In this document: positions 8,920 to 17,011 of the stretch, piece after piece
How the letters are laid out: each line of letters opens with the position of its first letter
Position numbering within the stretch: position 1 is the first letter of the stretch
NCBI RefSeq assembly: GCF_009905615.1
Contig: NZ_JAAAKW010000012.1
Coordinates: 100,514-164,513 of the forward strand
Direction: 5' to 3'
From: Pseudomonas sp. SLFW
Lineage (GTDB): Bacteria; Pseudomonadota; Gammaproteobacteria; Pseudomonadales; Pseudomonadaceae
DNA: 64,000 bases
Notes under the pieces: model-generated
Seen by the model: the letters and a program-made list of their open reading frames with translations, nothing else
Databases searched by the model: none
Told to the model about the DNA's origin: nothing
Position numbers and translations under genes: made by a program

Positions 8920-8995
8920 TGGTGCCGAAAATAGGAATCGAACCTACGACCTTCGCGTTACGAGTGCGCTGCTCTACCGACTGAGCTATTTCGGC
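8920..8995 (-). tRNA. tRNA-Thr (anticodon CGT)
   Basis: 76 bases including the encoded CCA (8920-8922). The acceptor stem is GCCGAAA/TTTCGGC, the D-arm AGCTCAGTCGGTAGAGC, the anticodon loop CTCGTAA with anticodon CGT, and the T-arm GGTTCGATTCC. It sits only 32 bases downstream of the pilA stop. In P. aeruginosa, pilA is also next to tRNA-Thr, a known exchange boundary for pilin alleles. Confidence 0.97.
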
Positions 8996-9027
8996 GGACA
9001 CTGCATCAAGCGTAGCAACAGAAAGAT

Positions 9028-9450
9028 TTAGTTTTTGACATAGTTGTTGTCAACGCACTTATCACTGTACGCCCAAGTCAGTACACCATCAGTCAGAGTT
9101 GGTGTCAGAACACATTTATCAGTTGTCGCGATGCCCTTGAATGCATTCGGCGTAGCGGTGATGACAGCGGTCGTGGCGGTGAGCGCGATGCTATTGAGCG
9201 CACCTGTTGTCTTAGCGGTTGGCATAACCTGCTGAATTTTCGCAGCGGTGTCGCAGGCCGCGAGCGAGTTCTCTTGAGCAACACAAACCCCAATTGCAGC
9301 CTTGATCGGCGCCATGCCGTTTACGACTTCAGTGTATGCAGCTTTTTTAACATACGTCTGGTAAGCAGGCAGCGCCACGGCGGCCAGGATGCCGATGATC
9401 GCCACGACAATCATCAGTTCAATCAGTGTAAAACCTTTTTGTGCCTTCAT
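9028..9450 (-). CDS. pilA: Type IV major pilin PilA
   Basis: 140-residue prepilin. A 6-residue leader (MKAQKG) is cut by PilD before FTLIELMIVVAIIGILAAVA, with Glu5 of the mature protein present. The C-terminal half has Cys pairs, including KCVLTPTLTD ... YSDKCVDNNY, which form the usual disulfide D-loop near the end. The frame extends upstream to 9579, but only the ATG at 9450 places the leader correctly, with GGAG upstream. Divergent from pilB. No pilin glycosyltransferase or accessory gene follows, unlike many P. aeruginosa strains. Expression is expected from the sigma-54 promoter at 9496-9512 under PilR. Confidence 0.95.
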   Translation of the reverse strand: MKAQKGFTLIELMIVVAIIGILAAVALPAYQTYVKKAAYTEVVNGMAPIKAAIGVCVAQENSLAACDTAAKIQQVMPTAKTTGALNSIALTATTAVITATPNAFKGIATTDKCVLTPTLTDGVLTWAYSDKCVDNNYVKN

Positions 9451-9495
9451 CGCCAGTACTCCAAGCGTCAATTTGGTGTTGCTCAGAAATACTAA

Positions 9496-9512
9496 AGCAC
9501 GGTGCGTGCCAA
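9496..9512 (-). promoter_or_regulatory. Sigma-54 promoter of pilA
   Basis: On the minus strand this reads TTGGCACGCACCGTGCT, matching the RpoN consensus YTGGCACG-N4-TTGCW with one substitution in the -12 half. The invariant GG and GC are correctly spaced. Transcription would start near 9484, giving a leader of about 34 bases. Its activator PilR is encoded at 53817-55157. Confidence 0.85.
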
Positions 9513-9583
9513 TCGTAGAGTCGATAAGCGCTGGGTGCCGCTCGTGTTTAGCGGTTTTTTGACCTCCAATGGCCAGCACTAAG

Positions 9584-9598
9584 TGACAATTTTTGTCA
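9584..9598. promoter_or_regulatory. Candidate PilR enhancer site upstream of pilA
   Basis: A perfect dyad TGACAA-N3-TTGTCA centred about 107 bases upstream of the predicted pilA start, a normal distance for a sigma-54 activator. P. aeruginosa PilR sites contain TGTC-type cores, and both arms carry TGTCA. It is just 17 bases from the pilB -35, so it could also affect pilB. Confidence 0.55.
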
Positions 9599-9614
9599 TC
9601 CTCATGATCGTTAA

Positions 9615-9643
9615 TTGGCAGTCAGGCCTGACTAGGCTATAAA
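9615..9643 (+). promoter_or_regulatory. Predicted sigma-70 promoter of pilBCD
   Basis: TTGGCA (9615-9620), a 17-base spacer, and TATAAA (9638-9643) lie 28 bases before the pilB ATG. Confidence 0.7.
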
Positions 9644-9671
9644 CACGCAATGTATGTATCTGGTGGCCGTA

Positions 9672-11366
9672 ATGACTGATGTCGTCCTCACCGGTTTGGC
9701 GAAACAGTTGGTTGTAGCCGAACTACTCAACGAAAAAACCGCTCAGCAGGCTTATCAGCAAGCTCGACGCGACAAAATCTCGCTGGTGAGCCATCTGGTT
9801 CAAAACAAGCTCGTGAAAAGCCTGACGTTGGCGGAGCTTGCCTCAGACCAATTCGGTTTGCCATTTCTGGATCTGAGCACGCTCGACAGAGAAAGCCAAC
9901 CCAAAGGGCTTGTTAGCGAAAAGCTAATACGCCAACATTCGGCCCTGCCACTGTGGCGAAGAGGCAATAAGCTATTTGTGGGCGTGTCTGACCCCACTAA
10001 CCACCAGGCAATCACAGACATCCAATTCAGTACAGGCCTCAACACTGAGGCAATTCTGGTGGAGGATGATAAGCTCACTGCCGCTATAGAGAAATTTTTC
10101 GACAGTCATTCAGGCATGGGAGACATGGCAGATGTCGATCTAGGCCTTGAGATCGAAGCCGTAGACGACAGTAACGAAAACTCAATTGGCAATCAGGATG
10201 CGGATGACGCCCCGGTTGTCCGTTTTGTAAACAAAATGCTGATGGATGCCATTCGTCTGGGCTCATCCGACTTGCACTTTGAGCCGTATGAAAAACTCTT
10301 CAGGGTGCGCTTACGCACAGATGGGATATTACACGAGGTCGCTAAGCCTCCGATTCAGTTAGCTGGCCGCATCGCGGCGAGGCTGAAAGTCATGGCTGGC
10401 TTAGATATTTCCGAACGCCGCAAACCCCAAGACGGGCGAATAAAACTTCGGATATCAAAACACCGTGCCATCGATTTTCGTGTGAACACGCTACCCACAT
10501 TATGGGGCGAGAAAATTGTGATGCGGATACTCGACCCCACTAGCGCACAGATGGGCATTGATGCATTAGGTTACGAGCCTGAGCAAAAAGAATTGTACCT
10601 CCAGGCACTTCAACAGCCTCAAGGCATGATTTTGGTCACGGGTCCAACTGGCTCAGGCAAAACCGTTTCGCTCTATACCGGCCTGAATATTCTGAACACT
10701 GTGGATATCAACATATCTACTGCGGAGGACCCAGTCGAAATCAACTTGGAAGGCATCAACCAAGTAAACGTCAATCCTCGTCAAGGCATGGATTTTTCGC
10801 AAGCCTTAAGAGCCTTTCTCCGGCAGGATCCGGACGTCATCATGGTGGGAGAGATACGAGATCTCGAAACTGCGGAAATCGCCATTAAAGCGTCGCAGAC
10901 CGGCCACATGGTACTTTCAACGCTACACACCAACAGTGCAGCAGAGACATTGACCCGCCTGCATCATATGGGTGTAGCAGCCTTCAATATTGCGACGGCT
11001 ATTAATCTAATAATCGCGCAGCGTTTGGCGCGAAAACTTTGTCCCCACTGCAAAAAAGAAATTGATCTCCCTCGCGACACTTTGATTTCTGAAGGTTTCC
11101 CAGAAGATAAAATTGGAAAATTCAAACTTTACTCCCCGGTGGGCTGCGAGCAATGCAATGGTGGTTATAAAGGCCGTGTTGGGATTTACGAAGTAGTAAA
11201 AAACACTCCTGCGTTGGAGCGCGTCATCATGGAAGAAGGCAACTCAATCGAGATTTCTGAACAGATGCGGAAGGACGGCTTCCATGACTTGCGTACCTCT
11301 GGACTGATGAAAGCCATGCAAGGCATGACCAGCCTTGAGGAAATCAATCGCGTGACCAAGGATTAA
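9672..11366 (+). CDS. pilB: PilB, type IV pilus extension ATPase
   Basis: 564-residue hexameric motor of the GspE family that powers pilin polymerisation at the inner membrane. The N-terminal MshEN-like domain (LVSHLVQNKLV ... FGLPFLDL) is followed by the ATPase core. Walker A GPTGSGKT is near residue 324, the Asp box/Walker B DVIMVGEIRD near 387, the His box near 410 (GHMVLSTLHTN), and a zinc tetracysteine CPHC ... CEQC at about 457-494. The start at 9672 (MTDVVLTGLAKQL) matches known PilB proteins; in-frame ATGs upstream do not. First gene of pilBCD-coaE-yacG. Base composition is noticeably lower in GC than downstream pilD. Confidence 0.97.
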   Translation: MTDVVLTGLAKQLVVAELLNEKTAQQAYQQARRDKISLVSHLVQNKLVKSLTLAELASDQFGLPFLDLSTLDRESQPKGLVSEKLIRQHSALPLWRRGNKLFVGVSDPTNHQAITDIQFSTGLNTEAILVEDDKLTAAIEKFFDSHSGMGDMADVDLGLEIEAVDDSNENSIGNQDADDAPVVRFVNKMLMDAIRLGSSDLHFEPYEKLFRVRLRTDGILHEVAKPPIQLAGRIAARLKVMAGLDISERRKPQDGRIKLRISKHRAIDFRVNTLPTLWGEKIVMRILDPTSAQMGIDALGYEPEQKELYLQALQQPQGMILVTGPTGSGKTVSLYTGLNILNTVDINISTAEDPVEINLEGINQVNVNPRQGMDFSQALRAFLRQDPDVIMVGEIRDLETAEIAIKASQTGHMVLSTLHTNSAAETLTRLHHMGVAAFNIATAINLIIAQRLARKLCPHCKKEIDLPRDTLISEGFPEDKIGKFKLYSPVGCEQCNGGYKGRVGIYEVVKNTPALERVIMEEGNSIEISEQMRKDGFHDLRTSGLMKAMQGMTSLEEINRVTKD

Positions 11367-11368
11367 CG

Positions 11369-12586
11369 ATGGCCACCAAAGCAGTAAAAATCAGCGTCTA
11401 CGCTTGGGAAGGGTTGGACAGGAAAGGAACTAAGGTCACTGGTGAGATCAACGGGCATAATATTGCGCTCGTTAAGGCACAGCTCCGCAAGCAAGGCATC
11501 AACCCACTCAAGGTACGAAAAAAAGCTGCGTCAATATTTGGCAAAGGAAAAAAAATCAAGCCTCTGGACATCGCATTTTTTAGCCGCCAAATGGCTACGA
11601 TGATGAAAGCTGGTGTCCCACTGCTTCAGTCGTTTGACATCATCAGTGAAGGCTCGGCCAATCCTAATATGCGCAAACTCGTAGATGACGTTAAGCAGGA
11701 AGTGGCTGCAGGACACAGTCTCGCGACATCTCTGCGTCAAAAGCCTCAGTACTTCGACGATCTGTTTTGCAATTTAGTTGATGCAGGAGAACAAGCGGGC
11801 GCCCTCGAATCGCTACTGGATCGGGTAGCTACTTATAAGGAAAAGACAGAGTCCCTCAAAGCGAAAATCAAAAAAGCGATGACTTACCCCATAGCGGTAG
11901 TGGTCGTTGCCTTTGTCGTGACAGCCATTTTGCTGATAAAAGTAGTGCCTCAATTTCAGTCCATATTCGAAGGATTTGGGGCAAAGCTCCCAGCGTTCAC
12001 TCTTTTGGTAATTGGACTCTCACAAATAGTCCAAGATTATTGGTATCTATTGCTTATCGCTATGGCACTAACCTTTGTTGCCTTCAAAAGAGCACATCTC
12101 AAATCTGAAAAATTTCGAAACTTCGTTGACCGCTCCCTATTAAGAATTCCAGTAATAGGACCTCTATTGTTTAAGTCAGCGGTTGCGAGATACGCGCGTA
12201 CACTTGCTACAACGTTTGCAGCTGGGGTGCCTCTTGTTGACGCTCTTGATTCGGTGGCAGGGGCTACAGGCAACGTGGTTTTTCGAAACGCCGTTCAAAA
12301 GGTCAAACAAGATGTATCCACCGGTATGCAGCTTAATTTCTCAATGCGTAGCACCGGAGTATTTCCGATGCTCGCAGTGCAAATGACAGCCATTGGCGAG
12401 GAGTCTGGCGCCCTGGACTCCATGCTGGACAAGGTTGCAACCTACTATGAAGACGAAGTCGACAACATGGTCGACAGCCTCACATCTTTGATGGAGCCGA
12501 TGATTATGGCCGTCCTCGGGGTCATCGTCGGCGGCCTCGTAATCGCAATGTACCTACCAATCTTCCAGCTCGGACAAGTCGTCTAA
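11369..12586 (+). CDS. pilC: PilC, inner-membrane platform protein of the type IV pilus
   Basis: 405 residues with two T2SSF domains (about 75-195 and 280-400) and three main membrane segments around 180, 225 and 380. FFSRQMATMMKAGVPLLQSF and AVARYARTLATTFAAGVPLV are the two copies of the family signature. It anchors PilB and the growing pilus. It begins 2 bases after the pilB stop, with AAGGA in the end of pilB. Composition is strikingly AT-rich for the genome: bases 12061-12120 hold 21 G+C of 60 by my count. Confidence 0.96.
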   Translation: MATKAVKISVYAWEGLDRKGTKVTGEINGHNIALVKAQLRKQGINPLKVRKKAASIFGKGKKIKPLDIAFFSRQMATMMKAGVPLLQSFDIISEGSANPNMRKLVDDVKQEVAAGHSLATSLRQKPQYFDDLFCNLVDAGEQAGALESLLDRVATYKEKTESLKAKIKKAMTYPIAVVVVAFVVTAILLIKVVPQFQSIFEGFGAKLPAFTLLVIGLSQIVQDYWYLLLIAMALTFVAFKRAHLKSEKFRNFVDRSLLRIPVIGPLLFKSAVARYARTLATTFAAGVPLVDALDSVAGATGNVVFRNAVQKVKQDVSTGMQLNFSMRSTGVFPMLAVQMTAIGEESGALDSMLDKVATYYEDEVDNMVDSLTSLMEPMIMAVLGVIVGGLVIAMYLPIFQLGQVV

Positions 12587-12588
12587 CC

Positions 12589-13461
12589 ATGTCCCTCTCC
12601 GACTTCTTGGCCAGCTCTCCGCTGGCCTTCGCTGTTTGCGCTTTAATCCTGGGTCTACTCGTCGGCAGTTTCCTCAACGTCGTCGTTTACCGCCTCCCCA
12701 AAATGATGCTGCGCGACTGGAAAACCCAAGCCCGTGAGGTGTTGGAACTTCCACCAGAACCCAATCCGGAAACCTTCAATCTCCTGCTCCCCCACTCTCG
12801 CTGCCCGCATTGCTCCCACAAGATCCGCGCATGGGAAAACCTGCCTGTCGTGAGCTATCTCGCCCTCGGCGGGAAGTGTTCGAGTTGCAAGGCGCCGATC
12901 AGTAAACGTTATCCGTTGGTCGAGCTGGCGTGCGGTGTGATGTCGGCATTTATCGCCTGGCACTTCGGCTTCGGTTGGCAGGCGGGCGCTGTGTTGGTGT
13001 TGAGTTGGGGGTTGTTGTCGATGAGTTTGATCGACGCCGATCACCAGTTGTTGCCGGATGCGATTGTGTTGCCGTTGTTGTGGCTGGGCCTGATCGTCAA
13101 TGCGTTCGGGCTGTTTGCTTCGCTGAGCGATGCGGTATGGGGTGCGGTCGCGGGGTATTTGGTGTTGTGGACGGTGTTTTGGCTGTTCAAGCTGATCACG
13201 GGCAAGGAAGGCATGGGCTATGGCGATTTCAAGTTGCTGTCGATGCTGGGGGCCTGGGGTGGTTGGCAGATTTTGCCGTTGACGATTTTGTTGTCGTCGA
13301 TTGTCGGCGCGGTGCTGGGCCTGATTTTGCTGCGTGTGCGCAATGTCGAGACGAGCACGCCGATCCCGTTTGGGCCGTATCTGGCCATCGCGGGGTGGAT
13401 CGCGTTGCTGTGGGGTGATCAAATAACGTCTTCGTATTTGCAGATCGCCGGTTTCAGATGA
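12589..13461 (+). CDS. pilD: PilD, prepilin peptidase and N-methyltransferase
   Basis: 290-residue membrane aspartyl protease. It cuts the leader of pilins (PilA, FimU, PilV, PilW, PilX, PilE here) and of type II secretion pseudopilins, then methylates the new N-terminus. The zinc-binding cysteines are C72, C75, C97 and C100. Catalytic aspartates are D149 (in SLIDADHQLLPD) and D213 (in GMGYGDFKL), the same numbers as in P. aeruginosa PilD. It begins 2 bases after pilC and overlaps coaE by 4 bases. GC content rises sharply at the pilC/pilD junction (bases 13201-13260: 36 of 60). Confidence 0.97.
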   Translation: MSLSDFLASSPLAFAVCALILGLLVGSFLNVVVYRLPKMMLRDWKTQAREVLELPPEPNPETFNLLLPHSRCPHCSHKIRAWENLPVVSYLALGGKCSSCKAPISKRYPLVELACGVMSAFIAWHFGFGWQAGAVLVLSWGLLSMSLIDADHQLLPDAIVLPLLWLGLIVNAFGLFASLSDAVWGAVAGYLVLWTVFWLFKLITGKEGMGYGDFKLLSMLGAWGGWQILPLTILLSSIVGAVLGLILLRVRNVETSTPIPFGPYLAIAGWIALLWGDQITSSYLQIAGFR

Positions 13462-14093
13462 CTTCTCCTCACGCGCAGCAACCTGCAACACCCTGGATTC
13501 TTGGCCTGACGGGCGGCATTGGCAGCGGCAAGAGTGCGGCGGCGCAGTGTTTCGCGGATTTGGGCATTCATTTGGTGGATGCCGATAACGCCGCGCGCTG
13601 GGTCGTCGAGCCTGGGCGTCCTGCGCTGGCGCAGATTGCCGAGCACTTCGGTGAAGGTGTTTTGCAAGCCGACGGCACGCTGAACCGAGGCGCGCTGCGG
13701 GAGCTGATTTTCAAGGAGCCGCAGCAGCGTGTCTGGCTTGAAGGTCTGTTGCATCCGCTGATCCGCGAGGAAATCCGTCAATACCTGGCCCATGCCGAAT
13801 CGCCTTACGCGATTCTGGTGTCGCCGTTGTTGCTGGAGACGACCCAGCATCAGATGGTGCAGCGGGTGTTGGTGATAGACGTGCCGGAAGCGGTGCAGAT
13901 CGAACGCACGGTGTTGCGCGACAAGACCAATGAAGAGCAGGTCCGGGCAATCCTCAAGGCGCAGGCGAGTCGTGAAGAACGGCTGAGTCGCGCGGATGAT
14001 GTGATCGTCAATGACCGAGACCCGGCCTGGCTGAAAAGCGAGGTCGAGCGACTGCATCACTTTTACCTAACTTTGCGTGGAGGCCAATCATGA
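13458..14093 (+). CDS. coaE: Dephospho-CoA kinase
   Basis: 211-residue P-loop kinase for the last step of coenzyme A synthesis, ATP-dependent 3'-phosphorylation of dephospho-CoA. The Walker A GGIGSGKS is at about 19-26, followed by HLVDADNAARWVV with the CoA-domain aspartate. HPLIREEI and SPLLLET are further conserved CoaE segments. ATGA overlap with pilD and with yacG shows translational coupling in one operon, an arrangement conserved across pseudomonads. Confidence 0.95.
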   Translation: MTSPHAQQPATPWILGLTGGIGSGKSAAAQCFADLGIHLVDADNAARWVVEPGRPALAQIAEHFGEGVLQADGTLNRGALRELIFKEPQQRVWLEGLLHPLIREEIRQYLAHAESPYAILVSPLLLETTQHQMVQRVLVIDVPEAVQIERTVLRDKTNEEQVRAILKAQASREERLSRADDVIVNDRDPAWLKSEVERLHHFYLTLRGGQS

Positions 14094-14293
14094 GCCAACC
14101 AATGACCGTCGATTGTCCAACCTGCGGGGCCCCTGTCGAGTGGAAGCCCGAGAACACGTTTCGGCCGTTCTGTTCGGACCGTTGCAAGTTGATCGACCTG
14201 GGCGCGTGGGCGTCGGAAGAGCATGCGATTCCGGTGGCGCCGGATGCGGAGGATGAGTTGTTTTCCGGTGAGTTTGATCCTAAGCAGCATTGA
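14090..14293 (+). CDS. yacG: YacG, zinc protein and DNA gyrase inhibitor
   Basis: 67 residues with one zinc finger: CPTC at residues 9-12 and CSDRC at 28-32, then IDLGAWASEEHAIP, the family signature. In E. coli, YacG binds GyrB and inhibits gyrase. ATGA overlap with coaE makes it the last gene of the pilBCD-coaE-yacG operon. Confidence 0.93.
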   Translation: MSQPMTVDCPTCGAPVEWKPENTFRPFCSDRCKLIDLGAWASEEHAIPVAPDAEDELFSGEFDPKQH

Positions 14294-14376
14294 GCCCGCC
14301 TCAACACCGGAGTGTTTCTGGCCTCAACAATGGTTTCAGATGTTCGGTTGTGCCAGTTCCAACGTGCTCGCAGGAT

Positions 14377-14439
14377 TTGCTGCCGCTGCGCGTCAGATCG
14401 CAGGCAAGCCAGCTCCTACGACCTTCGGCCAGAATCAAG
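14377..14439. repeat. ~63-base intergenic repeat, single copy
   Basis: Begins TTGCTGCCGCTGCG and ends GGCCAGAATCAA, with a REP-like centre (ATCGCAGGCAAGCCAGCTCC). The same sequence recurs at 22479-22540 and 25103-25166, and inverted at 25000-25051. Confidence 0.8.
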
Positions 14440-14457
14440 AACACCGCTGCATCCGCG

Positions 14458-15141
14458 TTAGGGGCCGTCGCCCTTTGACGGCGGGGACAGATACCTCGTG
14501 CGGTTGAACGTCTCCAGCCATTCCGGGCAGAACACGACCAGCGCTGTGATGATCACGCCGTTGATGAACGCTTCGGGAAAGACGATCAGCCATATGTAGC
14601 CGATGAAATCCTCCAGCCACTCGGGCATGGCGAACAGGCCGTCGTGCCAGAGCAGGCCCATCGCGACCAGCAGGCAAGCGAGCGCGGCCAGTCCGGCGGC
14701 GAAGAAGCCGGAGCAGAAGATGTAGGTGAATGGGCTTTTCGGTTGGGCACGTTCGACGATCAGCGAGCAGCCTTCAGTGATCAGCACCGGCAGCACGATC
14801 AGCACTAGGCCGTTCACCCCCAGCGGCGCCAGTTCCTGTCGTCCCAACGCCAACAAGCCAAGCTGCGCAATGAACCCGCCGACGATCGCCAGTGGCCAGT
14901 CCAGCAGCAACGTCACCGCCGTCATGCCGAGGAAGTGAAAGGAGACGCCGGTGTCGAAGTCGCGGCGCATCAGCCACAGCAAAAACAGCGCGAAGACCGT
15001 GCCGAACAGCAGGTGCTGACGTCGTGCGTCGGTGAAGAGTTCGACCCAGGGACAGCGCCAGATCGCCCACCCCAGCACCGGCAGATAAAACAACCAGGCG
15101 AGGGTCATGGTCTGCGCAGTCAGCACCTGTGCTCCGATCAT
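14458..15141 (-). CDS. CbiM-like integral membrane protein (ECF-transporter permease family)
   Basis: 227 residues with six or so membrane segments. It matches the small family of CbiM-like membrane proteins by SFHFLGMTAVTLL near 65 and FPEAFINGVIITALVVF near 195. CbiM proteins are substrate components of cobalt/nickel ECF transporters, but no ATPase or coupling partner is encoded nearby, so the substrate is unknown. The open frame runs to 15222, where the codons fall in the terminator of the neighbouring gene. The ATG at 15141 is preferred, though GGAG abuts it. Confidence 0.75.
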   Translation of the reverse strand: MIGAQVLTAQTMTLAWLFYLPVLGWAIWRCPWVELFTDARRQHLLFGTVFALFLLWLMRRDFDTGVSFHFLGMTAVTLLLDWPLAIVGGFIAQLGLLALGRQELAPLGVNGLVLIVLPVLITEGCSLIVERAQPKSPFTYIFCSGFFAAGLAALACLLVAMGLLWHDGLFAMPEWLEDFIGYIWLIVFPEAFINGVIITALVVFCPEWLETFNRTRYLSPPSKGDGP

Positions 15142-15191
15142 CTCCGTTGCTCTTGTACGTTCGGATAACGACAGTCTAGCCCGACGCAAAA

Positions 15192-15230
15192 ACACCCGAT
15201 GGCGCGGGTTGATTCGCGCCATCGGGTGGG
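15192..15230 (-). terminator. Terminator after the YcaC-type hydrolase gene
   Basis: CACCCGATGGCGCG and its complement CGCGCCATCGGGTG form a 14-base stem with an 8-base loop. A short T-run follows on the minus strand (AAAAAC on the plus strand). Confidence 0.85.
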
Positions 15231-15252
15231 AAGACTTACCAAGTTGTGTGAG

Positions 15253-15897
15253 TTAGCTGGCTTTACGCTGTGGCGCGCCGTGAACCATGGTGTAGGCGTA
15301 ATCAACACCCATGCCGTAGGCGCCACTGTGTTCGAGCACAAGTTGCATGACGGCGTCGTAGGTTTCTTTGTGCGCCCAGTCGCGTTGGAATTCGAGCAAG
15401 ACTTGTTGCCAGGTCACCGGGACCGCGCCGGCCTGAATCATGCGCTGTACGGACATGTCGTGGGCTTCTTTGGTGGTGCCGCCTGAAGCGTCAGTGACGA
15501 TGTAGACCTCATAGCCTTCGGCCAGCGCGTCGAGGGTCGGGAAGTTGAGGCAGACTTCAGTCCACAGCGCCGCGATGATCAGCTTCTTGCGACCGGTCGC
15601 CTTCACGGCTTCGACCAGCTTCTTGTCTTCCCAGGAGTTCATCGACGTGCGCTCGATGGGCTGTTGGTCCGGGTGTACCGCCAGCAGTTCCGGCCAGATG
15701 TAGCCGCTGAAGCTCTGGGTTTCGACCGAGGTATAAATGGTCGGCACGTTGAAAATCTTGGCCGCCTTGGCCAGGCCCACGGTGTTGTTCTTCAGGGTTT
15801 GACGATCGATCGACTGCACGCCGAATGCCATCTGTGGCTGGTGGTCGATCAGGATCAATGCGGAATTGGTTGGGTTCAGCAGTTCGCGGATAGACAT
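15253..15897 (-). CDS. YcaC-type isochorismatase-family hydrolase
   Basis: 214-residue cysteine hydrolase. Catalytic candidates are Asp in LILIDHQPQ (near 19), Lys in TGRKKLIIAALWTEVCLNFP and Cys in the same stretch. The length, and the ends GQ-free SIRELLNP and VDYAYTMVHGAP, fit the octameric YcaC group, whose substrate is unknown. AAAGGA lies before the ATG. It is divergent from a LysR regulator 155 bases away, the usual layout for a regulator and its target. Confidence 0.85.
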   Translation of the reverse strand: MSIRELLNPTNSALILIDHQPQMAFGVQSIDRQTLKNNTVGLAKAAKIFNVPTIYTSVETQSFSGYIWPELLAVHPDQQPIERTSMNSWEDKKLVEAVKATGRKKLIIAALWTEVCLNFPTLDALAEGYEVYIVTDASGGTTKEAHDMSVQRMIQAGAVPVTWQQVLLEFQRDWAHKETYDAVMQLVLEHSGAYGMGVDYAYTMVHGAPQRKAS

Positions 15898-16052
15898 GGC
15901 GTTTTCCTTTGGATTCGATAATGGTCTGTTGGGTTAGCCGCTGGAGCGCTTGGCGCTGTGTGCTTGCTGGCTTGGGAGTAAATTTACGGACTGGCTGACT
16001 TCGGAACAATCCCATAGAATCGAGACTCATTGTTTCCATATCAGGGACACTC

Positions 16053-16952
16053 ATGGATCGCATCGAATGCATGCGCGCGTTTGTCGCCACCGTCGGCGCC
16101 AACGGTTTTGCGGCAGCGGCCCGGGCGCTGGATGTACCGCGCTCAAAAGTCAGCAAACAGATTCAGGCCTTGGAGGAGGCGATTGGTGTGCAACTGCTGC
16201 AACGCACCACCCGCAGCCTGCACCTGACAGAAGCTGGCGCCGAGTACTACGACGCCTGTCGCGATGTCATCGCCTCGCTGGACGAAGCGGAGCAGCGTGC
16301 ACGCACAGGAATGGGTGAAATACGCGGGGTGTTGCGGGTCAACGCGCCGATGTCGTTCGGCTTGAGTCGGCTCGGGCCACTGATCCCTTTGTTCAATCAA
16401 CTGCACCCGAATGTCGAGCTGCAAGTCGTACTCAGCGACCAGCAGGTCGATCCGGTGAAAGGCGGCTTTGACGTGACCATCCGGATTGCTAGCCTGCCGG
16501 ACTCGTCGATGGTGGCCCGCTCGCTGGCTCCGGCGCCGCGACTCATGGTGGCCTCGCCTGACTACCTCGCGAAACACGGCGTGCCGCAATCGCCGAAGGA
16601 TCTGGCGAATCATCAATTCCTCAGTTACGGCTACCTGCAAAGCGGGATCAGCCTGCAACTGTGCAACGGCAAGGAAACCCAGCGCGTCACGGTCAGCGGG
16701 CCGTTGCACGCGAACAACGGCGACATTCTTGCGCAGGCGGCGGTGGGGGGAATGGGCATCGCGTTGCTGCCGAATTTCATCGTCGAAAGGGCGGTGGCGG
16801 ACGGGCGATTGAAGGCGGTGTTGTGCGAGTGGGAAGCCCCGGCGATTTCAGTGAACGCGGTGTACCCGTCAGCGCGCCGCGTGCCGATGAAGACACGGGC
16901 GTTCATTGATTTTCTGGTGGCGGAACTGGCGTTGGGCACGGCGGGGTTTTGA
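16053..16952 (+). CDS. LysR-family transcriptional regulator
   Basis: 299 residues. The N-terminal winged helix spans about 1-60 (FAAAARALDVPRSKVSKQI, LGVQLLQRTTR-like), followed by a periplasmic-binding-like effector domain (90-295). It belongs to the CrgA/DmlR-like subgroup, by MDRIECMRAFVATV and GVLRVNAPMSFG. Ribosome site AGGGA before the ATG. Divergent from the YcaC-type gene, so it probably controls that gene and itself. Inducer unknown. Confidence 0.9.
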   Translation: MDRIECMRAFVATVGANGFAAAARALDVPRSKVSKQIQALEEAIGVQLLQRTTRSLHLTEAGAEYYDACRDVIASLDEAEQRARTGMGEIRGVLRVNAPMSFGLSRLGPLIPLFNQLHPNVELQVVLSDQQVDPVKGGFDVTIRIASLPDSSMVARSLAPAPRLMVASPDYLAKHGVPQSPKDLANHQFLSYGYLQSGISLQLCNGKETQRVTVSGPLHANNGDILAQAAVGGMGIALLPNFIVERAVADGRLKAVLCEWEAPAISVNAVYPSARRVPMKTRAFIDFLVAELALGTAGF

Positions 16953-16965
16953 TTTCAGGCGGGTT

Positions 16966-16997
16966 CTGTAGCAGTCCGGCTTGCCGGATTGCTACAG
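16966..16997. terminator. Bidirectional terminator between lysR and the dehydrogenase gene
   Basis: CTGTAGCAGTCCGGC and GCCGGATTGCTACAG form a 15-base stem (one G-T pair) with a two-base loop between convergent genes. The TGTAGCA...TGCTACA ends also resemble REP-type palindromes. Confidence 0.75.
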
Positions 16998-17011
16998 GGG
17001 GGGACGCAAAC

